Part shown: piece by piece, positions 34,422 through 43,333 of the stretch
Layout of the letters: each line of letters opens with the position of its first letter
How positions within the stretch are numbered: position 1 is the stretch's first letter
DNA from: Mucilaginibacter sp. L3T2-6
GTDB taxonomy: Bacteria; Bacteroidota; Bacteroidia; Sphingobacteriales; Sphingobacteriaceae
DNA length: 64,000 bases
NCBI RefSeq assembly: GCF_030519355.1
Contig: NZ_JAUMKC010000009.1
Coordinates: 1 to 64,000 of the forward strand
Direction of reading: 5' to 3'
The notes under the pieces: model-generated
Seen by the model: only the letters and a program-made list of their open reading frames with translations
Database searches by the model: none
What the model was told of the DNA's origin: nothing
Translations under genes and position numbers: made by a program

Positions 34422-35059
34422 TAATACCCTACGGTAAACCGTTCCTTTATATGCGCCGGCCTTTCCAACTCATCGGCAATAGCGACGGCAAAATCTTCCA
34501 TGGATATGCGGCTGTTGCCATGCTCATCGGTTATTAATTGGTCTTTACCGGTTTTGAAGATGCCGGTGCGCATCCCAGGTTCAATGTAAGCAGCGGGACT
34601 GATATACGTCCAGTCAATTTCCTTTTCTTTCTGATATTCTTTCAGGGCGTCGCGGTGAGCAAGAGCAGCGGGCTTGAATTCTTCAGGAAATCCGGGGGAG
34701 TCAACCAATTGTACGCCTGGTGCGACTTCCAGGCTACCGGCGCCGCCTACTACTATCAACCGCCTTACGCCTGCCTGTTTCAATCCGTTCAGCAATGGTA
34801 CAGCAATTTCAACAATGGTTGATGGTGTGGCTCCTTTGGTGAAATTGTATGCACTTACCACCGCATCATGGTCGAACACGGCGGCTTCCACATCCTGTGA
34901 ATTAAAAATATCGCCTTTGGTCACATATAGGTGGTCATGTATTTGTGTGTAATCTTCCGGGTGACGCATAACGGCAGTAACATCGTGCCCCCGGTTTAAG
35001 GCTTCAGTAACAACCCGGCTGCCAATATTGCCGGTGGCTCCAAATATTGCGATTTTCAT
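34421..35059 (-). CDS. NAD(P)-dependent oxidoreductase (NmrA/atypical SDR)
   Basis: 212 aa with the glycine-rich loop IFGATGNIGSRVV at the N-terminus and VVGGAGSLEV in the middle, typical of NAD(P)H-binding SDR-like proteins without the classical YxxxK catalytic pair in a clear place. Substrate unknown; relatives act as reductases or redox sensors. Ends head-on with the PhzF-like gene. Confidence 0.88.
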   Translation of the reverse strand: MKIAIFGATGNIGSRVVTEALNRGHDVTAVMRHPEDYTQIHDHLYVTKGDIFNSQDVEAAVFDHDAVVSAYNFTKGATPSTIVEIAVPLLNGLKQAGVRRLIVVGGAGSLEVAPGVQLVDSPGFPEEFKPAALAHRDALKEYQKEKEIDWTYISPAAYIEPGMRTGIFKTGKDQLITDEHGNSRISMEDFAVAIADELERPAHIKERFTVGY

Positions 35060-35111
35060 AGTTAGTTATATAAGTTGTAAAGGTTTCAGCCGCCAAAAAT
35101 GTTTTGGGAAA

Positions 35112-35213
35112 GCCGTTAAAAGCGAAAGGTAAATGCAAAAAGAGCATACAAAATTCAACCGGTTGCAGCTAAAACCTTTCGCCCTTAACTTTTTGCCTTT
35201 CGCCTTAAAAAAG
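35112..35213. repeat. family C word repeat upstream of smc
   Basis: GCGAAAGGT (35122-35130) faces ACCTTTCGC (35174-35182) and a further GCCTTTCGCC (35195-35204), with an internal ~45-base loop. It lies in the divergent gap between the NAD(P)-binding protein gene and smc. Confidence 0.6.
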
Positions 35214-35280
35214 GCATGGAAAAATGAATTTTTTATAATTACTTTACAGGTTCGGATTTTTAAGGAACGGGACAACGTAA

Positions 35281-38200
35281 ATGCAGCTTACTAAGTTAGA
35301 AATCAAAGGGTTTAAGAGCTTTGGCGACAAAATTACTATTAACTTTAACGAAGGTGTAACTGCGATTGTTGGTCCTAACGGCTGCGGGAAATCCAACGTG
35401 GTGGATTCTATCCGCTGGGTGCTGGGCGAGCAAAGCACCCGTATGCTGCGCTCCGAAAAAATGGACAACGTTATATTTAACGGAACCAGGAGCCGTAAAG
35501 CAGCTAATCTTGCCGAAGTTTCCCTCACCTTCGATAATACTAAAAATATCCTCCCGACTGATTTTTCGCAGGTAACCCTGACACGCAGGCTATACCGCAG
35601 CGGGGAAAGTGAGTACCGCCTGAATGACGTGCAGTGCAGGCTGAAGGATATTACCGACTTGTTTTTGGATACCGGAATTGGCGCCGATTCCTATTCTATC
35701 ATTGAACTTAAAATGATAGATGAAATCATCACCAATAAAGAAGGTTCGCGTCGTAATTTATTCGAAGAAGCTTCAGGCATCTCTAAATACAAGTTGCGCA
35801 AAAAACAAACCTTCAGTAAGCTTAAAGACACCGAGGCCGACCTGGAAAGGGTAGAAGACCTGCTGTTTGAAATAGAGAAGAACCTGAAGACGCTGGAGAA
35901 CCAGGCTAAAAAGACAGAGAGATATTACCAGCTGAAGGAGCAATATAAGGCCCTAAGCATTACGCTTGCATCATTCAGGATAGCTTCCTTCAGCGAATCA
36001 TTGAGCAGGATAGAAGAACAGGAGCAAAAGCACAAGGAAGGCAAGTCAGGTATTGTTACGCAGATTGACACGCTCGAAGCATCGTTGCAGCAGCAAAAGC
36101 TGGATAGCTTAACCAAGGAAAAAAATCTGTCGGTACAGCAAAAAGCCACTAACGAATATGTATCGAAGATCCGGGCTTACGAAAGCGAAAAAAAGATAAA
36201 GAACGAGCAGCTTAAATTTCAGCAGGATAAGGAGACGAGGCTAACGGAAGAACTGGAAAAGGACAAAACCCAGCTCAACCACGTCTTGTACAACATCAAG
36301 CGTTTATCGGAAGAGAAGCTCCAGGAGGATGAAACTCTTGAAAAAGTGCGGGCACAGGTTGCGGATTTAAAGGAAGCTGTTGATGATCTTCGAGCGCAGC
36401 AGGCCGAAGAGCGTGCCGGACTAACTGAGCTTACCAATATAAATACCCGCCTGCAAAACCAGGCCTATAAAGCCGAAAAAGACCTTGATATCCTAAAAAT
36501 ACAGGAGCAGGCCCTGGAACAGGAAAGCCAGCGCAATATGGAAGATGCCACTAATAAAGAGGCAGAACTTTCGCATTTTAATACGGTAGTTGATAATTTA
36601 AAGCAACGCGTTGAGGCTGCTGAAAGGGACTATAGCGAGGCTGTTGATTTTGAAACAAAGCTGCAAGAGCAAATAGCATCGGCGGAGGCAGAGCTGCATA
36701 CGGTACAGGAAACCATTATCCGGGAAAGCCGCAAGCTGGATGCTAAACAAAATGAGTACAATCTTACTAAAAGCATGGTCGACAACCTGGAGGGTTTCCC
36801 GGAGTCGATACGTTTTTTGAAAAAGAATACAGAGTGGTCTAAGAATGCGCCGCTATTCAGCGACATCTTGTTTTGTCGTGAAGAATACCGCGTAGCGATT
36901 GAGAATTACCTGGAGCCGCTAATGAACCATTACGTGGTTTCTAACTACACTGAGGCAATAAAAGCCATCAACCTGCTCAGCAAAGCCGCACAGGGACGCG
37001 CTCAGTTTTTTGTGCTGGATAGTTATGAAATCACACCAGGTTTTTCGGAGAAGCCGGAGTTGGAAGGTGCTATCCCGGCTTTAAACGTAGTGGAAGTGGA
37101 ACGCCAGTACCAGCCGCTTTGCGAACACTTGCTTAAGAACGTTTACCTTGTGAACGATGATAATGACCATGCGCTAAACAACAGCTCGTTACCCGATGGC
37201 GTGGTATTAATAGGCAAGAGCGGTAAGTTTAATAAGGCAAAGCATACCATGGCAGGCGGCTCGGTAGGGCTATTCGAGGGTAAGCGGATCGGTCGCGCCA
37301 AAAACCTGGAGGCTTTGCTAAAAGTTATTAAACTGATCGATCTGGAGGTTGCTGAATTAAAAGCGCGTTTTGATGCTTTGCAAACCAGGCTCACTGAATT
37401 AAAAGCTGCCGGGAAAGCTGCCGAAATCAAGCAAAAACAACACGAACTTAACCTGCTCAACACAGAGTTGATCACCGTCAAAACCCGGCAGGAGCAATAC
37501 CAAACCTTTATTGAGAACAGCCTCAACCGTAAAGAAGATATCGCCCGTAAAATTGAAAGCATAAAAGAGGAAACGCAGGCGCTGATACCACAACTTGAGG
37601 ATTTAAAGGCACAAAGGCAAACCCAGGGCGAATTACTAACCGAAAAGCAACAGGCTTTTAACGAGCTGAACGAATATGTCTCAGTAAAATCAAATGCCTA
37701 TAACCAGGAGAATATCCGCTTCCATCAGCAGCAGAACAAGGTATCGGGATTGATTAAAGATTTAGATTACCGCGAATCGCAAAAAGAAAACCTGGAAGGC
37801 CGGATACAGGTGAACGCCGCCGAACTGGAAAAAGTAAAGCTTGCGATACAGGAAAACCTGCAACAGTCTGACAATTCAGACGATGATTTGCTCGGGATGT
37901 ACGAGCAAAAGGAGTTACTGGAGAAAGCAACCCAGCAGGCGGAGCAGGAATATTACGCATGGCGCGGAAAGATCAGTGAAACGGAGGAAGAAATATCGGC
38001 ATTGCGAAAGAAAAAGGATAATGCTGAGCTGGTAGAAAACGAGCTGAAGGATGAACGGAATAACCTGAAGCTGGAATTGAATGCTTTAAAAGAGCGCTTA
38101 TCCGTAGAATTTAATATCGATATACAGGATTTACCGGAAGCTGAAATTGGCGAAGGCGAAGATGAGCAGGATATAAGAGAAAAGGCAGAGCGTCTTAAAA

Positions 38201-38823
38201 AACGCCTTGATGAGTTTGGCGCCATTAACCCGATGGCCGTTGAAGCATATAACGAGATGAATGAACGTTACACCTTCATCCAGGCGCAAAAGAAAGATTT
38301 GAGCGATGCGAAAGCCTCTTTGCTGGCTACGATCCAGGAAATTGATGATACGGCTAAAGAAAAGTTCATGACCTCGTTTACATTGGTGAGAGAAAATTTT
38401 ATCAAGGTATTCCGCTCCCTGTTTAACGAAGAAGATTCATGCGACCTGATACTGACCGACCCCCAAAGCCCGCTCGATTCCGATATAGATATTATCGCGA
38501 AACCGAAAGGCAAGCGCCCGCTATCTATCAATCAGCTATCAGGCGGCGAGAAAACATTAACAGCAACTGCTATCCTGTTCTCGCTTTACCTGCTTAAGCC
38601 GGCGCCATTCTGTATTTTCGATGAGGTTGATGCGCCCCTTGATGATACCAACATCGATAAGTTCAATAATATCATCAGGGAATTTTCCAAAGAGTCACAG
38701 TTCATCATCATCAGCCACAATAAACGCACTATTGCCAGCACCGACATAATTTATGGTGTAACCATGGTAGAGCAAGGAATATCCCGTGTAGTCGCTGTTG
38801 ACTTAAGGGAATTAGCCGATTAG
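35281..38823 (+). CDS. smc: chromosome segregation ATPase SMC
   Basis: 1180 aa, normal SMC length. Walker A GPNGCGKS at residues 31-38, long coiled coils from about 165-495 and 690-1010, a hinge about 510-680 (EGFPESIRFLKKN, MAGGSVGLFEGKRIGRAKN), signature LSGGEK at about 1086-1091 and Walker B FDEVDAPLDD about 1113-1122. Condenses chromosomes with ScpA/ScpB, which are elsewhere. Start set by an AAGGAA-type site (35260-35265). Confidence 0.97.
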   Translation: MQLTKLEIKGFKSFGDKITINFNEGVTAIVGPNGCGKSNVVDSIRWVLGEQSTRMLRSEKMDNVIFNGTRSRKAANLAEVSLTFDNTKNILPTDFSQVTLTRRLYRSGESEYRLNDVQCRLKDITDLFLDTGIGADSYSIIELKMIDEIITNKEGSRRNLFEEASGISKYKLRKKQTFSKLKDTEADLERVEDLLFEIEKNLKTLENQAKKTERYYQLKEQYKALSITLASFRIASFSESLSRIEEQEQKHKEGKSGIVTQIDTLEASLQQQKLDSLTKEKNLSVQQKATNEYVSKIRAYESEKKIKNEQLKFQQDKETRLTEELEKDKTQLNHVLYNIKRLSEEKLQEDETLEKVRAQVADLKEAVDDLRAQQAEERAGLTELTNINTRLQNQAYKAEKDLDILKIQEQALEQESQRNMEDATNKEAELSHFNTVVDNLKQRVEAAERDYSEAVDFETKLQEQIASAEAELHTVQETIIRESRKLDAKQNEYNLTKSMVDNLEGFPESIRFLKKNTEWSKNAPLFSDILFCREEYRVAIENYLEPLMNHYVVSNYTEAIKAINLLSKAAQGRAQFFVLDSYEITPGFSEKPELEGAIPALNVVEVERQYQPLCEHLLKNVYLVNDDNDHALNNSSLPDGVVLIGKSGKFNKAKHTMAGGSVGLFEGKRIGRAKNLEALLKVIKLIDLEVAELKARFDALQTRLTELKAAGKAAEIKQKQHELNLLNTELITVKTRQEQYQTFIENSLNRKEDIARKIESIKEETQALIPQLEDLKAQRQTQGELLTEKQQAFNELNEYVSVKSNAYNQENIRFHQQQNKVSGLIKDLDYRESQKENLEGRIQVNAAELEKVKLAIQENLQQSDNSDDDLLGMYEQKELLEKATQQAEQEYYAWRGKISETEEEISALRKKKDNAELVENELKDERNNLKLELNALKERLSVEFNIDIQDLPEAEIGEGEDEQDIREKAERLKKRLDEFGAINPMAVEAYNEMNERYTFIQAQKKDLSDAKASLLATIQEIDDTAKEKFMTSFTLVRENFIKVFRSLFNEEDSCDLILTDPQSPLDSDIDIIAKPKGKRPLSINQLSGGEKTLTATAILFSLYLLKPAPFCIFDEVDAPLDDTNIDKFNNIIREFSKESQFIIISHNKRTIASTDIIYGVTMVEQGISRVVAVDLRELAD

Positions 38824-38874
38824 CGAAGTGAAGGTGAACCGGCCGGTATAAAACGCCTGTAACCGTATATAATA

Positions 38875-38915
38875 AAAGGGTGAAAGGCACGCAAATTGGC
38901 ATCCTTTCACCCTTT
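38875..38915. terminator. perfect 13-bp hairpin between smc and the S41 peptidase gene
   Basis: AAAGGGTGAAAGG (38875-38887) and CCTTTCACCCTTT (38903-38915) are exact reverse complements with a 15-base loop, between convergent genes. Uses the GAAAGG word of family C. Likely a bidirectional terminator. Confidence 0.8.
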
Positions 38916-38930
38916 ACCTTTAGCCTTTAC

Positions 38931-40538
38931 CTACTTCTTCAGCTTCACTTTCTTAAAATTAAACACCATACCCTGGAACTTGTGTTTGTTCAACTCGATA
39001 GATTTATCGTGGGAAGCGGCAAGTGAGAATGTTTTACTCGCGTCTGCTGAAATACTTTGGATCACTCTTTTAGCGGTGCCGAAAGTGCCTGTTTTTACAT
39101 AGTTAATAGCGTGAGCCAGCAATGCTTCTGACGGATCGCCGAATTCGACAGTGAAATCATCAAAATCATTAATGCCGTTGTAACCACCGGAACCCGGAGT
39201 CATGCCATCATAGTAACCACCCTGTCCGGCAGCGTTTTTAGTTTCAAACTCCGGCGTAAACATGGTATACTTATTTATATTAATATCAAAGAAGCCTACA
39301 GGCTTGCCATAGCTTTGCTCGCCGATTAACTGCACATCTACAACGGGGCGCAGGTTGTTGATAGTAAGCTCGCTTGCTGATGCAGTGCTGCCGGTTATAA
39401 TAAAAAATACACGGTTCACATTCAACGACCCCTTCTTAACGAAGTTAGGCTTGTTGTACTGCGAATTTAATGAGTAGTCAATTTGTGAAAGGTTATATAA
39501 ACTGCCATTGCCGTCACGGCGCACCTGATTTTTCAGCAGTGTTTCTGTATTCGATGTCAGTATGCTGTTAAAGGTAGTAGTGTACATTAAACTACCATTC
39601 TTAGCAGATGGCACCAGGTAATTGTCGATATATTCTGCTGTAGAAACATAACCGCCGCCATTATAGCGTAAATCCACAACTACGTCGGTAACATTGGCAG
39701 TAGCGAATTTAGCAAACACAGCATCCAGTTTTGGGTCGGCATTAGCATCTGACGTAAAGCTGTTAAATACAAAATAACCAATTTTTTTGCCGCCGCCAAC
39801 ATCCAATACGGTATCTTTTAAAACGGGGTTAACAGTGTAAGTTGCTGCGCTCAGATTGACATCGAACGTAGTTCCGTCCGGCTTTTTGACGGACATCTTA
39901 ATCGTTCCGCTGTTAAATACTGAGTTATATACATAATTTAAGTTGGTGCCAGAGCCATCTCCATAGGTATGGCCGCCGGAAACGCCGTCGTAAGAAATAT
40001 TTGAGTTGTTGTTCACACTCATGATGCGGTAACCCCGCCGTATGCCTGCCAAAGCAGCCGGTGAGCCTGGATACACGTAAACGAAGCGGATATCATCAAC
40101 CGCATTGTAGTTATAATCAAAACCAAAGTCTCCCTTTACACCATTCAGGGCGCCCGTCTCTGTACCATCGTCAATAAACGAATATTTTGCCCGGCCCGGA
40201 TCATATTTGTAGTATTCGTAGGGTTTACCGGTCGCAGGGTTTATGGCATACTGCGATAGTGCATCCATCTCGTTTGACAGCGCTGTCAAGGGAGCGGAAT
40301 TGGTAAATGAACGCGGCTTAAAGTCAGCATAGCTGGGTAACTGGTCATTCCACAAATAATTTTCCTTAGCATACAGCCAGATCGAATCCTGGGCAAGCTG
40401 GATGGTTGTCCCGTCTTTTGATGGCTGCGTAAGGTCTGTACCACCACCGGTGCTGCCCCCGGTAATTTTTTTATCTTTTTTGCAGGATGATATTAATCCG
40501 GCTGACAAAATAATAACTAAGTAAAATATTTTCCTCAT
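38931..40538 (-). CDS. S41 family peptidase, lipoprotein
   Basis: 535 aa. Lipobox LISSC near residue 19 after a hydrophobic signal, then a Lys/Gly/Ser linker. A PDZ domain (YPGSPAALAGIRRGYRIMSV, about residue 140-225) precedes the peptidase S41 domain with VVDLRYNGGG and the nucleophile loop TGSTASASELTINNLRP. Probably a periplasmic or surface tail-specific protease-like enzyme. The general-base Lys of CtpA-type enzymes lies in the downstream QSYGKP motif. Confidence 0.88.
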   Translation of the reverse strand: MRKIFYLVIILSAGLISSCKKDKKITGGSTGGGTDLTQPSKDGTTIQLAQDSIWLYAKENYLWNDQLPSYADFKPRSFTNSAPLTALSNEMDALSQYAINPATGKPYEYYKYDPGRAKYSFIDDGTETGALNGVKGDFGFDYNYNAVDDIRFVYVYPGSPAALAGIRRGYRIMSVNNNSNISYDGVSGGHTYGDGSGTNLNYVYNSVFNSGTIKMSVKKPDGTTFDVNLSAATYTVNPVLKDTVLDVGGGKKIGYFVFNSFTSDANADPKLDAVFAKFATANVTDVVVDLRYNGGGYVSTAEYIDNYLVPSAKNGSLMYTTTFNSILTSNTETLLKNQVRRDGNGSLYNLSQIDYSLNSQYNKPNFVKKGSLNVNRVFFIITGSTASASELTINNLRPVVDVQLIGEQSYGKPVGFFDININKYTMFTPEFETKNAAGQGGYYDGMTPGSGGYNGINDFDDFTVEFGDPSEALLAHAINYVKTGTFGTAKRVIQSISADASKTFSLAASHDKSIELNKHKFQGMVFNFKKVKLKK

Positions 40539-40611
40539 ATCAATTATGTAAGTAGTTTCTTTTCAAACAGGTATTTAAACGGAAATAAATAAACTATGTT
40601 ATTATTCCGGC

Positions 40612-41220
40612 TTATAAAAAATTGTTGACGTTTAAATAATCAATGCCGCTCGCTTCTGCACAAATCCTGTCTGTTTCGGAGTTTTCAATCATCAATATTT
40701 CGCGCCGCTGCAAGTTATAATCTTTTATCAATAAGTCAATAACATCAGATTCGGGCTTTGGCTTAAATTCGTCTGTAAAGTACACGGTTAAATACTGCTC
40801 CAGGCCGTGCCATTCTGTTTGCTTTATCTTATTTAGCTGCATTTCGCGGTTACCGTTGGTAACTATAAATATTTTCTTTCGGTCGACAACAATATCCTGC
40901 AGTAAATTCAGCATGTTTTGATAAAGAAGCAGCTTTAGCGGCAGCCTGGCGGTTATCATTAAGTCCCTTAGCCCGGCCCGGTATTTTTCATCTACCTGCA
41001 ATTTTGCTTTCAAATTGTCAAATACCAGTTCTTTTCCCGCGGTAATATACGTATCAATCATCAGGTCGGTTGTCTGCTTAGCGTCAATCAGGGTTGTATA
41101 TTCCAAAAGCCCGCCGAATAGGTAATAAACCTGATATAAATAATCCTTTTCAGGGTAAAGCACATCATCCAACTCAAATATAAATGCCTGTTTCCGGCTG
41201 TCGATATCAGTATAATTCAT
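40612..41220 (-). CDS. HAD-like protein with altered nucleophile
   Basis: 202 aa, HAD superfamily layout with a helical cap: motif I FELDDVLY (residues 15-22), motif II FIVTNGNR, motif III region K-containing EFKPKPESDV, motif IV REILMIENSETD. The first Asp of the DxD motif, the phosphoryl-accepting nucleophile in HAD hydrolases, is Glu16 (FDLDDTLY in relatives; codon GAG on the minus strand). The protein may therefore be a non-phosphatase or weak enzyme, for example a binding or regulatory protein. Confidence 0.8.
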   Translation of the reverse strand: MNYTDIDSRKQAFIFELDDVLYPEKDYLYQVYYLFGGLLEYTTLIDAKQTTDLMIDTYITAGKELVFDNLKAKLQVDEKYRAGLRDLMITARLPLKLLLYQNMLNLLQDIVVDRKKIFIVTNGNREMQLNKIKQTEWHGLEQYLTVYFTDEFKPKPESDVIDLLIKDYNLQRREILMIENSETDRICAEASGIDYLNVNNFL

Positions 41221-41317
41221 TGCAGGTACATTATTTAATATCAGAACGGCCTTAGCCTAAGCATCGCCGCCCCCGCATCTTCTCCATAATTGCGGTTTTT
41301 TGCGCTGATATAAATTT

Positions 41318-41351
41318 TTTGTAAAGATAATAACCGCCTTGCCTACATTTG
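41318..41351 (+). promoter_or_regulatory. Bacteroidota promoter before the DUF3052/YdeI gene
   Basis: TTTG (41318-41321), 22 bases, then TACATTTG (41344-41351): both -33 and -7 boxes match at plausible spacing. The ATG is 20 bases further. Confidence 0.6.
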
Positions 41352-41371
41352 CTATGAACACATTATAAACC

Positions 41372-42040
41372 ATGGATGTAATTAGCGCTGTCGCAAAAAA
41401 ATTGCAGGTAAAACCTGGTAAACGCTGGCTGTTTTATGATGCACCTGAAAATTATTTGGCGATGATGAATCCAATGCCCGAAGAAGCCAAGGCAGTTTTT
41501 GATTTAGACGGCGATTTTGACGGCGTACAACTATTTGTAAAAAACAGCGCTGAATTAAAAGACCGCTTAAAAATCATTATGCCGTTTTTAAAACCTGATA
41601 CCATCTTTTGGATAACCTATCCTAAGAAAAGCTCAGGCATTCCCTCGGATTTGGAAATGATGAGTAGCTGGGATGAACTTGCTCATTATGGTTATAACGG
41701 CGTGGCAGCGGCAGCCATTGACCAAACCTGGACTGCATTACGTTTCAGGCCCATAGGGCAATCAAAGGTTTCGGACTCGTGCAACCAGGAAATCAAAAAG
41801 AATGACTATGCCAATTACATCGATGTAGATAACAAGCAAATTAAGCTGCCTGCCGAAATGCAGGACATATTAACACCGGTACCTGCCGCTATGGAATTTT
41901 ATCAAAAACTTTCTTATAATAATAAAAAGGAATATGTGATTTGGATATTATCTGCCAGGCAGGAAAAAACAAAGAACGAGCGGCTGCTCAGGCTGGTTGA
42001 AAAGCTATCGGCAGGCAAGAAGAATCCGTCGGAAAAGTAA
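41372..42040 (+). CDS. DUF3052 / YdeI-like fusion protein
   Basis: 222 aa in two parts. Residues 1-130 resemble DUF3052 (KRWLFYDAPENYLAMMNPMP, DTIFWITYPKKSSGIPSDL); residues about 155-222 form the helical YdeI/OmpD-associated C-terminal segment (MEFYQKLSYNNKKEYVIWIL, ARQEKTKNERLLRLVEKLSAG). No known reaction; the family is often encoded near AHSA1 proteins, as here. Confidence 0.82.
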   Translation: MDVISAVAKKLQVKPGKRWLFYDAPENYLAMMNPMPEEAKAVFDLDGDFDGVQLFVKNSAELKDRLKIIMPFLKPDTIFWITYPKKSSGIPSDLEMMSSWDELAHYGYNGVAAAAIDQTWTALRFRPIGQSKVSDSCNQEIKKNDYANYIDVDNKQIKLPAEMQDILTPVPAAMEFYQKLSYNNKKEYVIWILSARQEKTKNERLLRLVEKLSAGKKNPSEK

Positions 42041-42063
42041 ACCTCATTTATGCACGTAGGGAT

Positions 42064-42085
42064 GGGGCGCTCTATGCCCCTTTTT
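42064..42085 (+). terminator. terminator after the DUF3052/YdeI gene
   Basis: GGGGC (42064-42068), 7-base loop, GCCCC (42076-42080), then five T: short but classical. Confidence 0.65.
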
Positions 42086-42198
42086 CGTTTTATCACTTTG
42101 AAAAGCTGATACATCTGTCAACTACGCGTGAACCCAACTTCGTTTAAAAGTTTTAGTCGGTAGTGCCTGAACCTATTTTTAAAAATTTGAAATTTAAT

Positions 42199-42243
42199 TT
42201 TGTGTAACCAAATGGTTTCGCATATATTTGTAACTGAAAGGTT
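42199..42243 (+). promoter_or_regulatory. ArsR-type promoter with two operators
   Basis: TTTG (42199-42202), 20-base spacer, TATATTTG (42223-42230). AACCAAATGGTT (42206-42217, perfect 5-bp arms) lies in the spacer; AACTGAAAGGTT (42232-42243), a similar imperfect copy, lies at the expected start site 26 bases downstream. This is how an autorepressor of the SdpR/ArsR type would block RNA polymerase; inference from layout. Confidence 0.65.
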
Positions 42244-42251
42244 TCATAAAT

Positions 42252-42584
42252 ATGCGCAGAGATGTTTTCCAGGCGATTGCCGACCCCACACGACGAGAGA
42301 TTATTGGACTGCTGGCTAAGCAATCATTGAATCTCAACGCTATTGCCGATAATTTTGAGATCAGCCGCCCGGCCGTATCTAAACACATCAAAATTTTAAC
42401 GCAATGCGGATTGATAACTATTAAACAGGAAGGCCGGGACAGGTATTGCAAGGCTAATTTTAGCAGGCTGAATGAGGTATCGGCCTGGGTAGAGCAATAC
42501 CGCAGATTTTGGAGTGAAAAGCTGGACGCATTAGGTGATTTCCTGGAGAAAGAGACACAGAACGAAAATCTGAAAACTAAATAA
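42252..42584 (+). CDS. ArsR-family winged-helix repressor (SdpR-like)
   Basis: 110 aa. Wing-helix DNA-binding domain: DVFQAIADPTRREIIGLLAK, NLNAIADNFEISRPAVSKHI (recognition helix), and the RYCKANFSRLNEVSAWVEQY tail common in SdpR-like regulators. No metal-binding Cys. It precedes the AHSA1 gene by 10 bases, forming a two-gene autoregulated operon. Confidence 0.92.
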   Translation: MRRDVFQAIADPTRREIIGLLAKQSLNLNAIADNFEISRPAVSKHIKILTQCGLITIKQEGRDRYCKANFSRLNEVSAWVEQYRRFWSEKLDALGDFLEKETQNENLKTK

Positions 42585-42594
42585 TCAAAAAACT

Positions 42595-43023
42595 ATGAAC
42601 ACAGAACCATTTGTTATTGAGCAGACTTATAACGCTACTGCCGACCGTGTTTGGCAAGCTATTACCAACAAAGACAAAATGAAGGAATGGTATTTCGACC
42701 TGAAGGAGTTTAAGCCCGAAGTTGGCTTTGAATTTCAATTCTGGGGCGGATCGCCGGAGCAACAGTACCTGCATCTTTGCAAAATTACTGAGGTCGTTCC
42801 CGGTAAAAAGCTTACGCATAGCTGGCAATACGATGGTTATCCCGGCGAGTCTTTTGTAACCTGGGAGATTTTTGATGAGGGTGGTAAAAGCCGCGTAAAG
42901 TTAACCCATACCGGCTTGCACACCTTCCCGCAGGTAACCAAGGACTTTTCAAGAGAAAGCTTTACCAAAGGCTGGACGTACATTACCGGCACATCTCTTA
43001 AAAATTACCTGGAAAAGGAATAA
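42595..43023 (+). CDS. SRPBCC/AHSA1 family ligand-binding domain protein
   Basis: 142 aa helix-grip fold: FVIEQTYNATADRVWQAITN, YFDLKEFKPEVGFEFQFW, GKKLTHSWQYDGYPGESFVTWEI and a C-terminal helix (TKGWTYITGTSLKNYLEKE). Function likely ligand binding or co-chaperone-like, unknown. Controlled together with the ArsR repressor upstream. Confidence 0.9.
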   Translation: MNTEPFVIEQTYNATADRVWQAITNKDKMKEWYFDLKEFKPEVGFEFQFWGGSPEQQYLHLCKITEVVPGKKLTHSWQYDGYPGESFVTWEIFDEGGKSRVKLTHTGLHTFPQVTKDFSRESFTKGWTYITGTSLKNYLEKE

Positions 43024-43063
43024 TATTTTATTGGCAGAGGCGCAGCATTTGCGCTTCTGCTGT

Positions 43064-43071
43064 TAATTTTG
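43064..43071 (+). promoter_or_regulatory. -7 box for the VF530 gene
   Basis: TAATTTTG matches TAnnTTTG and ends 4 bases before the ATG at 43076, which predicts a leaderless or nearly leaderless mRNA. Confidence 0.45.
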
Positions 43072-43075
43072 CCGA

Positions 43076-43297
43076 ATGACAGAGCAACAGCCAAACAATA
43101 AGCTTCATGGTAAAACCCTCGAAATGATATTGAATGAGCTGGTTGCCTATTACGGCTGGCCTGAGCTGGGTTACCGCATTCGCATTAATTGCTTTTTGGA
43201 TAACCCCAGCATCAAATCAAGCCTTACTTTTTTGCGCAAGACTCCCTGGGCAAGGAAGAAGGTCGAGGATTTATATTTAAACACCCGGTTTAAATGA
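43076..43297 (+). CDS. VF530 family DNA-binding protein (DUF2132)
   Basis: 73 aa. The family core [39 protein letters not shown] is complete, a small fold with helix pair and positively charged face; VF530 proteins are annotated as DNA-binding on structural grounds only. Stands alone between the AHSA1 gene and a helicase-like gene on the opposite strand. Confidence 0.9.
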   Translation: MTEQQPNNKLHGKTLEMILNELVAYYGWPELGYRIRINCFLDNPSIKSSLTFLRKTPWARKKVEDLYLNTRFK

Positions 43298-43333
43298 GTC
43301 AAACTTAGCCAACCTTTAAGTTTGCACCTGTTT

